Part shown: piece by piece, positions 1-9,356 of the stretch
Layout of the letters: every line of letters starts with the position of its first letter
Position numbering within the stretch: position 1 is the stretch's first letter
From: Nocardia donostiensis
GTDB taxonomy: Bacteria > Actinomycetota > Actinomycetes > Mycobacteriales > Mycobacteriaceae
Direction of reading: 5' to 3'
Length of the DNA: 64,000 nt
Assembly: GCF_002081715.1 (NCBI RefSeq)
Contig: NZ_MUKP01000010.1
Coordinates: 62,001 to 126,000 of the forward strand
The notes under the pieces: generated by a model
Seen by the model: the letters and a program-made list of their open reading frames with translations, nothing else
Databases searched by the model: none
What the model was told of the DNA's origin: nothing
Translations under genes and position numbers: made by a program

Positions 1-255
1 GGCATCGAAACCCTTGCCGTTCTCCCGGATTGCGTCTGCAATCTCTTGGAGCGCTACATGCAGGCGATCCGACGCGTTCTTGTAGTCGTCCATAACCTTG
101 CGGAAGGACCCTGCCGCCGCGCCTTCCCAGTTGCCCTGCGAACCCTCGACAAGGCTGCGGATGGTGCCGAGCTCGGTCGCGAGCTGGCCGTTCACGGTTT
201 CAACGTGTTTGGCCGAAGCCTCCATTGCGCCAAAATCGGCAATGACGTTACTCAT
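1..255 (-). CDS. WXG100 family ESX-4 protein (partial)
   Basis: This is the N-terminal 85 residues of a small EsxA/EsxB-type secreted protein; the 3' end is cut by the left edge of the window. The translation begins MSNVIADFGAMEAS and has a W-E-G at residues 43-45, the WXG turn between the two helices of the family hairpin. An AGGAGG ribosome site lies just upstream of the ATG at 255. It follows the Rv3446c-like gene on the same strand, which is the position of esxU/esxT in the M. tuberculosis ESX-4 locus, so it is probably one of those two. The C-terminal secretion signal (YxxxD/E) would lie outside the window. Confidence 0.88.
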   Translation of the reverse strand, partial: MSNVIADFGAMEASAKHVETVNGQLATELGTIRSLVEGSQGNWEGAAAGSFRKVMDDYKNASDRLHVALQEIADAIRENGKGFDA

Positions 256-383
256 GCTGCCTCCTACTTATGAGTGGGTTCGGACATCCTGTCCTGGCAG
301 GGCCGAACTGCTCCTACATGAAGATTGGACGCGGTGGATGCCCAATCGGTTCCCTTGATGTGGAAAAAATTTTTCGGCGGGTG
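256..383. other. spacer between Rv3446c-like gene and esx gene, with an A/T block
   Basis: This 128-base gap contains a run of six A followed by five T at 364-374, which stands out in such GC-rich DNA. It could belong to a promoter or upstream element for the esx gene, or help end transcription after the Rv3446c-like gene. Nothing else is recognised here. Confidence 0.3.
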
Positions 384-1844
384 TCATGGGTTGACCGCCA
401 GTGTGGTTGCGAAGTCAGTGCAGACGTGTGTAATCGAGTCTTGCCCCCCTGTCTGGTATTGGCACCCGATGCTGACCTGGGTGCTGTGTTCGACGATAAC
501 ATGCCAGTCGACTCGGGATCCGTCTTCTGGATGTTCGGTGTAGGCAAGGCCGGAACGGCCGGCGTAGACGACGTCGCGGCGTAGCTCGGAGACGGAACCA
601 ACTGGGCGCGCAGCCATCTGGGCTTCGAGGTTGGCGGCGACCTGTGGGTAGCCGACACCGGAGGCGATCGGCTGCTGGATGACAGTGATGCGGGCGCGGG
701 GGCCGCTGTCGGGGACCAGTTCCAGACGTTGTTCCGTGGGGGTGCTGGTCTCCTTGATGTGCCAGCCGGTCGGGATCTGTAGACGGAGGCGGCCGATGGT
801 TTGCTCGTCGGCTGTGGCGGTCGCAGATGTCGGTGGCGGCGGGAGCTGCGGCGAGGGCTGCGGTGGCGGTGCGAGAGGCGTTGTGGGCGCGGCAGCGGTG
901 GCGTCCTGGTCGCCGCCGCTGTTCATTACGGCGAAACCCCCCAGGGCAGCAAGGGAAATCACTGTGGCTGCCGCGGCGCCCAGGTACAGCGGGGTCTTCG
1001 ACCGCGGGGGTTGGGTGGCTGCCGCGCGTTCACGCAGCGGCTGCACCCATTCGTTTCTGGGCAGTTGGGCCAGGGTGGGCTGGTAGAGGCTGGTGGCGTT
1101 CTGCTTGCTTCTGGCCAGGTCCGCGCTGGGCACGGTGCGCAGTTCGGCGGTGGGACCGCATATTTCGGTCACGGTCGCGCCGAACAGTTCCAGAAACGCC
1201 GGGTCGGCGCCGATACCGACGAGCAACACACTGTCGGCGGGTTTTCCGTCCAGCAGCCGGTCCAGGACGGCGCGCAGCTGCGCCATGGCCGGGCTGTCGG
1301 CGGTGATATCGGCGGCCGCCAGGTTCGGTTCGTGTTCGCAAGCCTCGACCCGCAGGCCCTCGTGCGTCGGGATCACCGAAGACGCCGTTGTCGCGAGCAT
1401 GCTGAATTCGAACACCACGGTGCGGCGGTCACGGTTTCGTTCGGCCGCGGTCACCGTGCGTATCGCCGTCTCCTCGAACACGACATCGGAGGCGAAACGG
1501 TGCGCGGCTGTCGCAACTGTGGTCCGGCGGCGAGTGCCCCACTCGGTCGGGCATATCACCGTGAGCCGTTCGCACGGGGTGTGCACCCGTAAATCCGCCA
1601 GCAGCCGGGCGAACACGGCCGAGATGGCGTCCAGTGGAGTTGGCATGCCCGGCTCGTAGGCGATCCGGTCCGCGGCGAGCAGTTGGGTCACCGAACTGGT
1701 TATCGACGGTGGCGCCAGCGGTTCACCGACGACCAGCGTGGTGCCGTCGCTGCCCGGCGTCACCGACGGCGGTAAGTCGGCGTGGGTGTTCGAACTCCGC
1801 GCCCATAAACGGTTTTCGGACAGGGTCAGCTCGACGGTGGGCAT
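384..1844 (-). CDS. type VII secretion-associated protein, Rv3446c family
   Basis: The product is about 486 residues. An N-terminal domain of roughly 260 residues is followed by one transmembrane helix near residues 295-315 (LYLGAAAATVISLAALGGFA), a Pro-rich linker, and a C-terminal domain of about 140 residues facing outward. This layout and the position between eccC4 and an esx gene match the ESX-4 protein Rv3446c (the C-terminal domain typical of that family). The ATG at 1844 overlaps the eccC4 stop as TGATG, which suggests translational coupling; GTG codons at 1862 and 1847 are alternatives. Its biochemical role is unknown; by context it is an accessory membrane component of ESX-4. Confidence 0.85.
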   Translation of the reverse strand: MPTVELTLSENRLWARSSNTHADLPPSVTPGSDGTTLVVGEPLAPPSITSSVTQLLAADRIAYEPGMPTPLDAISAVFARLLADLRVHTPCERLTVICPTEWGTRRRTTVATAAHRFASDVVFEETAIRTVTAAERNRDRRTVVFEFSMLATTASSVIPTHEGLRVEACEHEPNLAAADITADSPAMAQLRAVLDRLLDGKPADSVLLVGIGADPAFLELFGATVTEICGPTAELRTVPSADLARSKQNATSLYQPTLAQLPRNEWVQPLRERAAATQPPRSKTPLYLGAAAATVISLAALGGFAVMNSGGDQDATAAAPTTPLAPPPQPSPQLPPPPTSATATADEQTIGRLRLQIPTGWHIKETSTPTEQRLELVPDSGPRARITVIQQPIASGVGYPQVAANLEAQMAARPVGSVSELRRDVVYAGRSGLAYTEHPEDGSRVDWHVIVEHSTQVSIGCQYQTGGQDSITHVCTDFATTLAVNP

Positions 1845-4800
1845 CACAGGAGCGGCATCCACGCGGTCTGGATCAGTTCCGCGCCGGCGCGGCTGACCAG
1901 GGTGCCCCGGCCGGGCGGCATGGCGCTGGGCCGGACATTGCCGAGCAGGTTTCCTTCTTCGCGGCTACCGCTCATGATCAGGCCGGGCGTCGCCAGGTCG
2001 CGCAGACGCGAGATAACCGGCTCGTACATGGCACGGGACGCGCCGCCGGATCGGCGGCAGACGATCAGGTGGAAACCGACATCCTTGGCATGCGGCAGAT
2101 ATTCGACGATCTGCGCGACCGGGTTGCCGCTGGAGGTGACCACCAGGTCGTAATCGTCCACGATCAGATACAGATCCGGTCCCGACCACCAGGAGCGGTC
2201 ACGCAACTGCTGCGGCGTGACGTCGGGGCCGGGCATCCGTGATTCGAGCAGGGCCGCGATATCGCGAACGTTGGTGGTGAGGCCCTGCGCGCTGGTCGCG
2301 TACGCGGCCAGATGATCGCCCTCGACCGCGCCGAGCAGCGTGCGGCGGTAATCGGCGAGGATGATCGCCGATTCCTGAGCCCGGTTGGATTCCATGATCC
2401 CGTGGCAGATGCCGCGCAGCAGCGTGGTCTTACCGCATTCGGTGTCGCCGAAGATGAGGAAGTGCGGGTTCTCGTCGAAGTTGAGGAACACCGGCGCCAG
2501 CTCGGATTCGTTGATACCGATCGGGATGGCCGCGTTCTTGCGGGAACCGTCGACGGTGCCGGGCCAGCCATGAACCGCACGGAGCAGATCGGGGCGGTCG
2601 AGCCGGTCGGGCAGCATCCGCACCTGCGGTGCGTGCCGGCCCGGGGTCGACGCGGCGAGACGGCTCACCGCATCGGCGACACCGCTGCTCAGGTTCTCCG
2701 GGTTGGAGTTGCCGTCAACCCGCGGCAGGGCGGTGAGCATATGCAGGTTTTCCGGGGTCATACCGCGGCCGGGGCGGCCCTGCGGGACCAGGGCCGCGAT
2801 CTTACGGCCGAATTCGGAGTCGGCGGGGTCACCGAGACGCAGTTCGAGCCTGGTGCCGATCTGGTCCTTGAGCGCGGGCCTTGCCTCCATCCAGCGCGAC
2901 AGCGCGATGACGACGTGCACACCGTAGGACAGGCCCTGTACAGCCAGGTTCATGATCGGCTGTTCCAGTGGATCGAAATCCTGCCGGATCGAACCGAAAC
3001 CGTCGATAACGAGGAACGCATCACCGAACGGGTCCTCGTGTGCTCCCGCAGCGGCCGGGCTACTTGCCGGATCCATTGCACGCAGACGGCGGAATTCGGC
3101 CATCGATTCGATGCCGAGCTGGCGGAACCGCAGTTCGCGCTGGCGGACGATGGTGGTCATCTCGGCGATGGTGCGCCGGACCTTGTCTTCGTCGAGGCGA
3201 CCGGCGACCGAGCCGACATGGGGCAGGCCTTCGAGGCTGCCCAGGGTGCCGCCACCGAAATCGAGGCAGTAGAACTGCACCTGTTCGGCGGTGTGGGTGA
3301 GCGACATCGACATGATCAGCGAACGCAGCATGGTCGATTTACCCGACTGCGGACCGCCGACGATGGCCACGTTGCCTTGGGAGCCGGACAGGTCGACGAC
3401 CAGCGGGTCGCGGCGTTGATCGTAAGGCCGGTCGACGAGGCCGATCGGCGCGCGCAGGGTCGCCACGGCGGAGTACTCGCCGGTGAGGATCGAACGCGGG
3501 ACGAGCTCGTCGAGCGTGGGCGCTTCGTCGAGCGGCGGCAGCCAGATCTCGTGCGCGGGGCGGCCGTGGCCACTGATACGCGACACCAGCATCCCCAGGT
3601 CGGAGATCTGCTCGCCGTCCTCGCTCTGCGGTTCCGGTTCGACGCTGTGCACGGTGGGCAACGGAACCCGGTCGGCGGAGCGGAAATCGACGTGGTTCGC
3701 CGAGAACGGGCGCGCTGTCACATCGATCTCGCCGGCCTGGGTGGCGATGGTGATATCGCGCTGTGGGCCGCCGCCGACGTAGGGGCCGGACACATAGGAA
3801 GCCTGGAATCGCTGGATTTCGCCCGAATCGGATTTGAGATATCCCCCGCCGGGGCTGTTCGGCAGGTTGTAGGCATCGGGGACACCGAGGACCTGGCGGG
3901 ACTCGTTGGCGGAGAAAGTCTTCAGGCCGATTCGGTAGGACAGGTGGCTTTCCAGACCCTTCAGTTTGCCCTCTTCCAGACGCTGCGACGCGAGCAGCAG
4001 ATGCACGTGCAGTGAGCGGCCGAGACGGCCGATCATGACGAACAGTTCGGCGAAGTCTGGATGTTGGGTGAGCAGTTCGGAGAACTCGTCGAGCACCACG
4101 AACAGCGCGGGCAACGGATCCAGGTCGGCGCCGGCCGCGCGAGCCTTCTCGTACTCGGAGACATTGGCGAAGTTGCCCGCCTGGCGCAGCACTTCCTGGC
4201 GGCGGTTCATCTCGCCCGCCAGGGCGTCACGCATACGGTCGACGAGGTCGGCTTCCTCCTCGAGGTTGGTGATGACGGCCGCGACGTGCGGCACGCCGTC
4301 GAGGCCGAGGAAGGTGGCGCCACCTTTGAAGTCGACCAGGACCAGGTTCAGCTGATCGGGCGAATGAGTGGCCAGCAGGCTGAGCACCAGGGTGCGCAGG
4401 AATTCCGACTTACCGGAACCGGTGGCGCCGATGCACAGGCCGTGCGGGCCCATACCGCTTTCGGCGGCCTCCTTGATATCGAGCACAACGGGCAGGCCGT
4501 CGGCGCCGACACCGAACGGGACCCGCAGCCGCTCCCGGCCGTAGCGTGGGCGCCACGCGTGCTCGGGATTGAACGAGCCGATATCGCCGAGCCCCATCAA
4601 CTGGCTCCAGGTCGAGATCGTCTCGGTGTCCTCGACTTCGACATCGCTGCTGCGCTGGGTGGCGGCGCGGAAGGGGGCGAGCCTGCGGGCGACCTGCTGG
4701 GCCTGTTCCGGGCTGATCTGGTCGATCAGCGCGAAACGCTCCTGGTTGCCGGTGGCGCCGCGGCCGACGCATTCGCCGTTTTCCACGATCATCTTGATAC

Positions 4801-5878
4801 CGCGCGACACCGCCAGGCGCGGCGCATATCCGCACAGGTCGATGATGGTGACGCCCTCATAACCCGATTCGCGGAGCTGGTCTTCCTCCGCCTCGAGCAG
4901 ACCGCCGTCGACGACGATGACGATATGCACCATGTTGGCGTTGGCGGGTTGGTTCCGGGAGTACCGGACCCGGTTGGCCAGCAACGGCTGCAGGCCGGAC
5001 ATCGCCTCGCGGATCGAGCCGTAGAACATGCGCTGGGAGCCGATACCGTCCTGGGCGTCCGGGTGCTGGGTGTGCGGCAACCATTTGGTCCATTCCCAGT
5101 CGCGGCCCGTGTCAGCCCCGCAGACGACGGCGACGAGCACCTGGTCCGGGCCCTGGAACATGGCCAGTTGCAGGAGCATTGCCCGCACCATGTCCCTGGC
5201 TTGGGCCCGGTCGCCGTCGAGGGCGATGGTTGCGAAGCCCTTGACCGCGATCGCTGTCGGCAGATCGGGGACCGTGGAATGGGCGCGCACGAAACGCCGC
5301 AGCGATACCGCCGCGATGGGTTCCAGCTCTTCGACGGGGCCGGTTTCCGGTGCGATCAACCGGGTGGCCAATCGTTGGCCGCCGGTTCCGATGCGGACGT
5401 GGCAGAAGTCCTTGTCGCCTGCGCGGCGTTCCCACATGCGGCTGGTACCCGCGAGCATCCAGATCAGGCCGGGCTCGGGGTGGCTCCATTCCACCGAAGC
5501 GCGCTGCTGCTTGGCGGTTTCGGCGACGTCTTTGCGGACCTGATCGAGGTAGCGCAGGTAATCCTTGCGGTCCTCGTTGGCTTCGGCGGCCTTCTGGCCT
5601 TTTCCGCCGCCCTGACCGGCGAACATGCCGACCATCGAGAACAGCATCATGACCGGGAACATCATGGTCATCGGGTTCGACATCATGCCGCTGCCCTGTG
5701 TGAACATCAGCGCCATCATGCCGATCATGCCGATGATCATCACCACCGGCATGAGCTTGAGCAGCAGGTTTCCCGGTGTGACCCGGGGGATTTCCGGTGG
5801 TGGCTGCAGCGTTACCTCACCGCCGGGCGAACGCGGCATCTCCCGGCGCGCGCGCCGCTGGAACCGGACTGTGCTCAT
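1844..5878 (-). CDS. eccC4: ESX-4 secretion ATPase EccC
   Basis: This is a 1344-residue FtsK/SpoIIIE-type ATPase, the motor and substrate-recognition subunit of the ESX-4 membrane complex. Two N-terminal transmembrane helices rich in Met and Ile (about residues 38-90) precede three ATPase modules. The P-loops are GATGSGKS near residue 482, GGPQSGKST near 841 and GDTECGKTT near 1143. The fused EccCa+EccCb form is usual for ESX-4. The ATG at 5878 has a purine-rich site (AGAGGGGGAT) upstream. It is divergent from eccD4 across a 168-base gap that should hold both promoters, and leads an operon with the Rv3446c-like and esx genes. In this family the first module is regulated by substrate contact and the last binds the secretion signal. 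Confidence 0.96.
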   Translation of the reverse strand: MSTVRFQRRARREMPRSPGGEVTLQPPPEIPRVTPGNLLLKLMPVVMIIGMIGMMALMFTQGSGMMSNPMTMMFPVMMLFSMVGMFAGQGGGKGQKAAEANEDRKDYLRYLDQVRKDVAETAKQQRASVEWSHPEPGLIWMLAGTSRMWERRAGDKDFCHVRIGTGGQRLATRLIAPETGPVEELEPIAAVSLRRFVRAHSTVPDLPTAIAVKGFATIALDGDRAQARDMVRAMLLQLAMFQGPDQVLVAVVCGADTGRDWEWTKWLPHTQHPDAQDGIGSQRMFYGSIREAMSGLQPLLANRVRYSRNQPANANMVHIVIVVDGGLLEAEEDQLRESGYEGVTIIDLCGYAPRLAVSRGIKMIVENGECVGRGATGNQERFALIDQISPEQAQQVARRLAPFRAATQRSSDVEVEDTETISTWSQLMGLGDIGSFNPEHAWRPRYGRERLRVPFGVGADGLPVVLDIKEAAESGMGPHGLCIGATGSGKSEFLRTLVLSLLATHSPDQLNLVLVDFKGGATFLGLDGVPHVAAVITNLEEEADLVDRMRDALAGEMNRRQEVLRQAGNFANVSEYEKARAAGADLDPLPALFVVLDEFSELLTQHPDFAELFVMIGRLGRSLHVHLLLASQRLEEGKLKGLESHLSYRIGLKTFSANESRQVLGVPDAYNLPNSPGGGYLKSDSGEIQRFQASYVSGPYVGGGPQRDITIATQAGEIDVTARPFSANHVDFRSADRVPLPTVHSVEPEPQSEDGEQISDLGMLVSRISGHGRPAHEIWLPPLDEAPTLDELVPRSILTGEYSAVATLRAPIGLVDRPYDQRRDPLVVDLSGSQGNVAIVGGPQSGKSTMLRSLIMSMSLTHTAEQVQFYCLDFGGGTLGSLEGLPHVGSVAGRLDEDKVRRTIAEMTTIVRQRELRFRQLGIESMAEFRRLRAMDPASSPAAAGAHEDPFGDAFLVIDGFGSIRQDFDPLEQPIMNLAVQGLSYGVHVVIALSRWMEARPALKDQIGTRLELRLGDPADSEFGRKIAALVPQGRPGRGMTPENLHMLTALPRVDGNSNPENLSSGVADAVSRLAASTPGRHAPQVRMLPDRLDRPDLLRAVHGWPGTVDGSRKNAAIPIGINESELAPVFLNFDENPHFLIFGDTECGKTTLLRGICHGIMESNRAQESAIILADYRRTLLGAVEGDHLAAYATSAQGLTTNVRDIAALLESRMPGPDVTPQQLRDRSWWSGPDLYLIVDDYDLVVTSSGNPVAQIVEYLPHAKDVGFHLIVCRRSGGASRAMYEPVISRLRDLATPGLIMSGSREEGNLLGNVRPSAMPPGRGTLVSRAGAELIQTAWMPLL

Positions 5879-6046
5879 CGGACGAGATCCCCCTCTTGGC
5901 TGCGTAGTTCGGGCTCAGTGTAGAGCCAACCGCCCACATGTCGTACAGTTCGACCAGCATTCTGCTGGCCGCCTGGCGGGTGTGCAAGCGCCGAAGGGCC
6001 TGGTTGGGTGCCGGAAACACGAGGTAGCGACCGAGTTGGGGGAGCC

Positions 6047-7513
6047 TTGACGCACGCGCGACTTGACCATATGGAGGAAGACTCCTCCCGCGGCATCGTC
6101 CGCGCACCGGATCTGACCCGCGTCACCATTTTGGCCAAACACACGCAGGTGGACATGGCGATCCCAGTGGATGTGCCGGTCGCGCTGGTCATTCCGAGTG
6201 TGGTCGATATGGTTGCCCAACACAGCCGCACCAACGACTTCGACAACGAGGGTGAACGGTTCGAGCCCGCCGAATGGGTGCTGGCCCGGATCGGTCATCC
6301 GCCGTTCTCCAATTCACTGAGCCTCGGTGAGCACGGCGTCCGTGACGGCGAACTGCTGATGCTGGAAAGCGCGGCCAACACCGCGCCGACGCCACTGTTC
6401 GACGACATCATGTACAACGTCGCGATCGCCGACGCCGACCATTTCAAGGGCTGGACACCCCGAACCGCGCGGATCACCGGTTCGCTCCTGGCTGTGCTCA
6501 CTATGCTGGTCGGCTGCCTCGGGCTGCTGGCAGCGCCGCATGCGATGGCGGGGTGGATCACGGGTTCGATCGCGCTTGGCGTGACCATTCTGCTGGTGGT
6601 GGCGGGCATGGTGCTCAGCCGGATGTACGGCGACACCGGTACCGCGCTGGTCCTGGGTGGTTGTGCGCTGCCGACCGCATTCACCTCGGGAATGCTGCTG
6701 GTGCCCGACCATTACAGCTGGGCGAACATCCTGCTCGGCTCGATGCTGGTCGGCGCGACCGCGATTCTGGCCTGGCGTGTCACCGGTGTCGGCCTCGGAT
6801 TGTTCATCGGGGCGGGCGCCCTCGCCGTGTACGCGGTCCCGGCCGCGCTGGTCGGGTTGCTCACCGAGCAACCGGTCCGGGCGATCGGCGCAGTGGCCGC
6901 CGCGCTTGGCCTTGCAGGGCTTTCGCTGGCGCCGCGACTGTCCATGCTCTTGTCGAAGCTGCCGCTGCCGCCGGTTCCGTCGCCGGGTACCCCGATCGAC
7001 CCGAGCGAGGACGACCCAGACGATCACCGCGCCCTGCCGACCTTGGATGCGCTGCGCACCAAATCCGAACGCGCCCGCATGTATCTGGGCGGTCTGGTCG
7101 CGGCCACCACGCTGGTCACCGCGGCCGGTGCGCTCGCCGCCACCGACGCCACTTCGGGCGGTTACTACTGGCAGGGCATTGCGCTGGCGCTGGTCTGCGC
7201 GGTGGTACTGATGTTCCGCAGCCGCACCTATGCGGGCGCCGAACAGGCCATCGTGCTCATCGCCGGTGGTGCGGCGATCGTACTGATCATGTTGATCGGA
7301 GCGGCTTTCGTCACCGAACTGCCGCTGGCCGTGTTCGGGGCGGCGATGGCGGTGCTGATCTCGGCACTGATTCTGGGAATCATCATTCCGAACCAGTCGG
7401 CGACTCCGCCGATGCGGCGCGGTGTGGAGCTGCTGGAGTACGGCTTCGTCGCGGCGGTGCTGCCTTTGGTGTTCTGGGTTACCTCGCTCTACTCCCTCGT
7501 CCGCGGGCTGTGA
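6047..7513 (+). CDS. eccD4: ESX-4 integral membrane protein EccD
   Basis: EccD forms the main membrane pore scaffold of the ESX complex. The N-terminal ~95 residues form a ubiquitin-like domain (VTILAKHTQVDMAIPV), followed by about 11 hydrophobic helices to the C-terminus, with a charged loop around SEDDPDDHRALPTLDALRTKSE between them. I chose the TTG at 6047 because a GGGGGA site lies a few bases upstream; the ATG at 6071 is possible but lacks a clear site. Length (about 488 residues) is normal. The stop overlaps the mycP4 start as GTGA, so the two are coupled. Confidence 0.94.
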   Translation: MTHARLDHMEEDSSRGIVRAPDLTRVTILAKHTQVDMAIPVDVPVALVIPSVVDMVAQHSRTNDFDNEGERFEPAEWVLARIGHPPFSNSLSLGEHGVRDGELLMLESAANTAPTPLFDDIMYNVAIADADHFKGWTPRTARITGSLLAVLTMLVGCLGLLAAPHAMAGWITGSIALGVTILLVVAGMVLSRMYGDTGTALVLGGCALPTAFTSGMLLVPDHYSWANILLGSMLVGATAILAWRVTGVGLGLFIGAGALAVYAVPAALVGLLTEQPVRAIGAVAAALGLAGLSLAPRLSMLLSKLPLPPVPSPGTPIDPSEDDPDDHRALPTLDALRTKSERARMYLGGLVAATTLVTAAGALAATDATSGGYYWQGIALALVCAVVLMFRSRTYAGAEQAIVLIAGGAAIVLIMLIGAAFVTELPLAVFGAAMAVLISALILGIIIPNQSATPPMRRGVELLEYGFVAAVLPLVFWVTSLYSLVRGL

Positions 7514-8922
7514 ACGCGAATCTTCGCACCGCGGCCGTTGCCGTGGTGCTCGGTGTGAGTGCGTCATTGGGGCTCGGTCAGGGAATTTCCGCTGCGGATC
7601 GGCCGCCACCGGTGAATCCGGGGTTGCTGCCGCCGGGGGATCCGGCCACGCCGCCGGACAAGACGGAACAGAAGGCAAGTACCCCGTGCCTGAGTACCCG
7701 GCCGGGCGGTGATGGAGCTGCCGTCCCAGAAGCGCAGCGCGCGCTGGATCTGCCGCGCGCCTGGGAGTTTTCCCGGGGTGCAGGGCAACTCGTCGCGGTT
7801 ATCGACACGGGTGTGGAACGGCACCCGCGCCTCCCGGACTTGATCGCCGGGGGCGATTATGTGGCCGCGGGCGGTGACGGTACCAGTGACTGCGACGCAC
7901 ACGGCACCTTCGTCGCCGGAATAATCGGTGCGACCCAGGTCAGCGGCCAAGGTTTTTCGGGTGTCGCCCCCGATGCCCGGATCATGAGCATCCGGCAGAC
8001 CAGTGCCCTGTTCCAGAAGGAGGGCGCGTCCAGAAACCAACGGCCTGAGGACCCACCGCAGGGCTACGGCGATATCAATGCGCTCGCGTCAGCGGTGCGA
8101 CGTGCGGCAGATCGGGGCGCCACCGTGATCAATATGTCGCTCGTGCTGTGCACTCCCGGCTCGTACAACCCTGCTGATGGGCCATTGGGCGCCGCGCTGC
8201 GATACGCCACCTTGGAAAAGAACGTGGTCGTGGTTGCCGCTGCAGGCAACAAAAGCGACAAATGCAGCGCGGGCAACCCGGGCATCGATCCACTGAACCC
8301 GGCAGGCGACCTGTGGGAAAACCTGTCCACCAACGTCACTCCCGCCCGCTACGACGACTACGTCATCACCGTCGGCTCGATCGGCCCCACCGGCCACCCC
8401 TCGGACTTCACCGTGCCCGGCCCGTGGGTGGATATCGCCGCACCCGGCGAGAACATCGTTTCGCTCGACCCGCGCAGCCCCGGAACCGCCAACGGAACCT
8501 ACGGCGCACAAGGTCAGGCCAGCAACCTGCAGGGGACCAGTTTCGCGGCCCCTTACGTTTCCGGTGTGGTCGCTCTGGTCCGCTCCCGGTTCCCGGAACT
8601 GTCCGCGGCGGAAGTGATCAAACGCATCCTGGCCACCGCCCACGCGCCTGCCGAAGGATGGAACCCCTACGTGGGCTATGGCGCGGTCGATCCGATCGCG
8701 GCCCTCACCAACGAAGTGCCCGATACCCCACTGCCCCCCAAAGAACCGAGTCAGGCCAAGAGTGTGCAACTGGCTGTCCCGGTCGCGCCACCGCCGCCGG
8801 ACAATACGGCTCGTAATGTGGCGTTGGTCGGTAGCGGAATCATCGGTGGAGGGCTGATTCTCGGTTACCTCGCGTCGTTTCCGATTCGCCGCCGGTTCGG
8901 TGTGATGTCGGACGATATGTAG
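7510..8922 (+). CDS. mycP4: ESX-4 mycosin (subtilisin-like serine protease)
   Basis: This 470-residue subtilase is anchored outside the cytoplasmic membrane and is needed for stability of ESX complexes. An N-terminal signal peptide (AAVAVVLGVSASLGLG) is followed by the protease domain. All three catalytic residues are visible: Asp in VIDTGV, His in DAHGTFVAG and Ser in GTSFAAPYVSG. A Pro-rich stretch and a C-terminal transmembrane helix (ALVGSGIIGGGLILGYLASF) end the protein. The GTG start at 7510 overlaps the eccD4 stop. The same GTGA overlap occurs between eccD and mycP of the second ESX locus. Confidence 0.95.
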   Translation: MNANLRTAAVAVVLGVSASLGLGQGISAADRPPPVNPGLLPPGDPATPPDKTEQKASTPCLSTRPGGDGAAVPEAQRALDLPRAWEFSRGAGQLVAVIDTGVERHPRLPDLIAGGDYVAAGGDGTSDCDAHGTFVAGIIGATQVSGQGFSGVAPDARIMSIRQTSALFQKEGASRNQRPEDPPQGYGDINALASAVRRAADRGATVINMSLVLCTPGSYNPADGPLGAALRYATLEKNVVVVAAAGNKSDKCSAGNPGIDPLNPAGDLWENLSTNVTPARYDDYVITVGSIGPTGHPSDFTVPGPWVDIAAPGENIVSLDPRSPGTANGTYGAQGQASNLQGTSFAAPYVSGVVALVRSRFPELSAAEVIKRILATAHAPAEGWNPYVGYGAVDPIAALTNEVPDTPLPPKEPSQAKSVQLAVPVAPPPPDNTARNVALVGSGIIGGGLILGYLASFPIRRRFGVMSDDM

Positions 8923-9356
8923 CACGTCGGGCAGCCGACTGAGCGCAAGCGCACTCCAGTAGATCGTGACATGGAGTGGCTGAACGTTGCTCCCCACGCG
9001 GTCGGTTGGGTCAGCGGCGGCAAGTGCGTTTACTCAGCGGCAGTGCGACGGCTGAAGCGCCACCAGCCTTCACGCCATCAGTGGCCGAAACCGTTGCAGC
9101 TCAATGGCCTATGGAGTGCGGAGTTTCGCCGCCACGGCGTAACACCACAGGAGCAGATCCTCTGAGAGGTGTTTCTACCGACTGTGGTTCTCCGAGCGCT
9201 GCAGCGAGCGAGCCGCGGCCGACCGTTTCCGTTACCTACCCGGTGACGACACATCGCTTGCTCGACGGCCCCTCCGCAAGGGGCGGCACGCATAAGGCCG
9301 TTGAAGCGCTTCGGCTCACCGCTGAAGTTCCCGGCATCGCCTCGCGATGCTGGTCC
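8923..9356. other. gene-free convergent spacer between mycP4 and eccB4
   Basis: This 434-base stretch separates two convergent genes. The short open frames inside it lack ribosome sites and recognisable products. It contains a small hairpin (CCCCT-ccgca-AGGGG, near 9270) and a stronger one at 9334-9350, listed separately. Nothing else is recognised. Confidence 0.5.
9334..9350 (-). terminator. hairpin just after eccB4
   Basis: A perfect 7-bp stem, GCATCGC / GCGATGC with loop CTC, lies seven bases beyond the eccB4 stop codon. There is no T-run, as is common for actinobacterial terminators. It may also act on mycP4 transcripts from the other side. Confidence 0.4.

Noticed and set aside
2312..4015. 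Another long plus-strand frame opposite eccC4
   Set aside because: The composition is that of a mirrored coding frame, and the sense strand has clear ATPase motifs.
4061..5923. Long plus-strand open frame (620 codons) opposite eccC4
   Set aside because: It is a GC-rich antisense shadow of eccC4 with no family resemblance and no ribosome site.
8971..9165. Possible 64-residue gene between mycP4 and eccB4
   Set aside because: There is no ribosome site before the ATG, no known family, and coding signs are weak.
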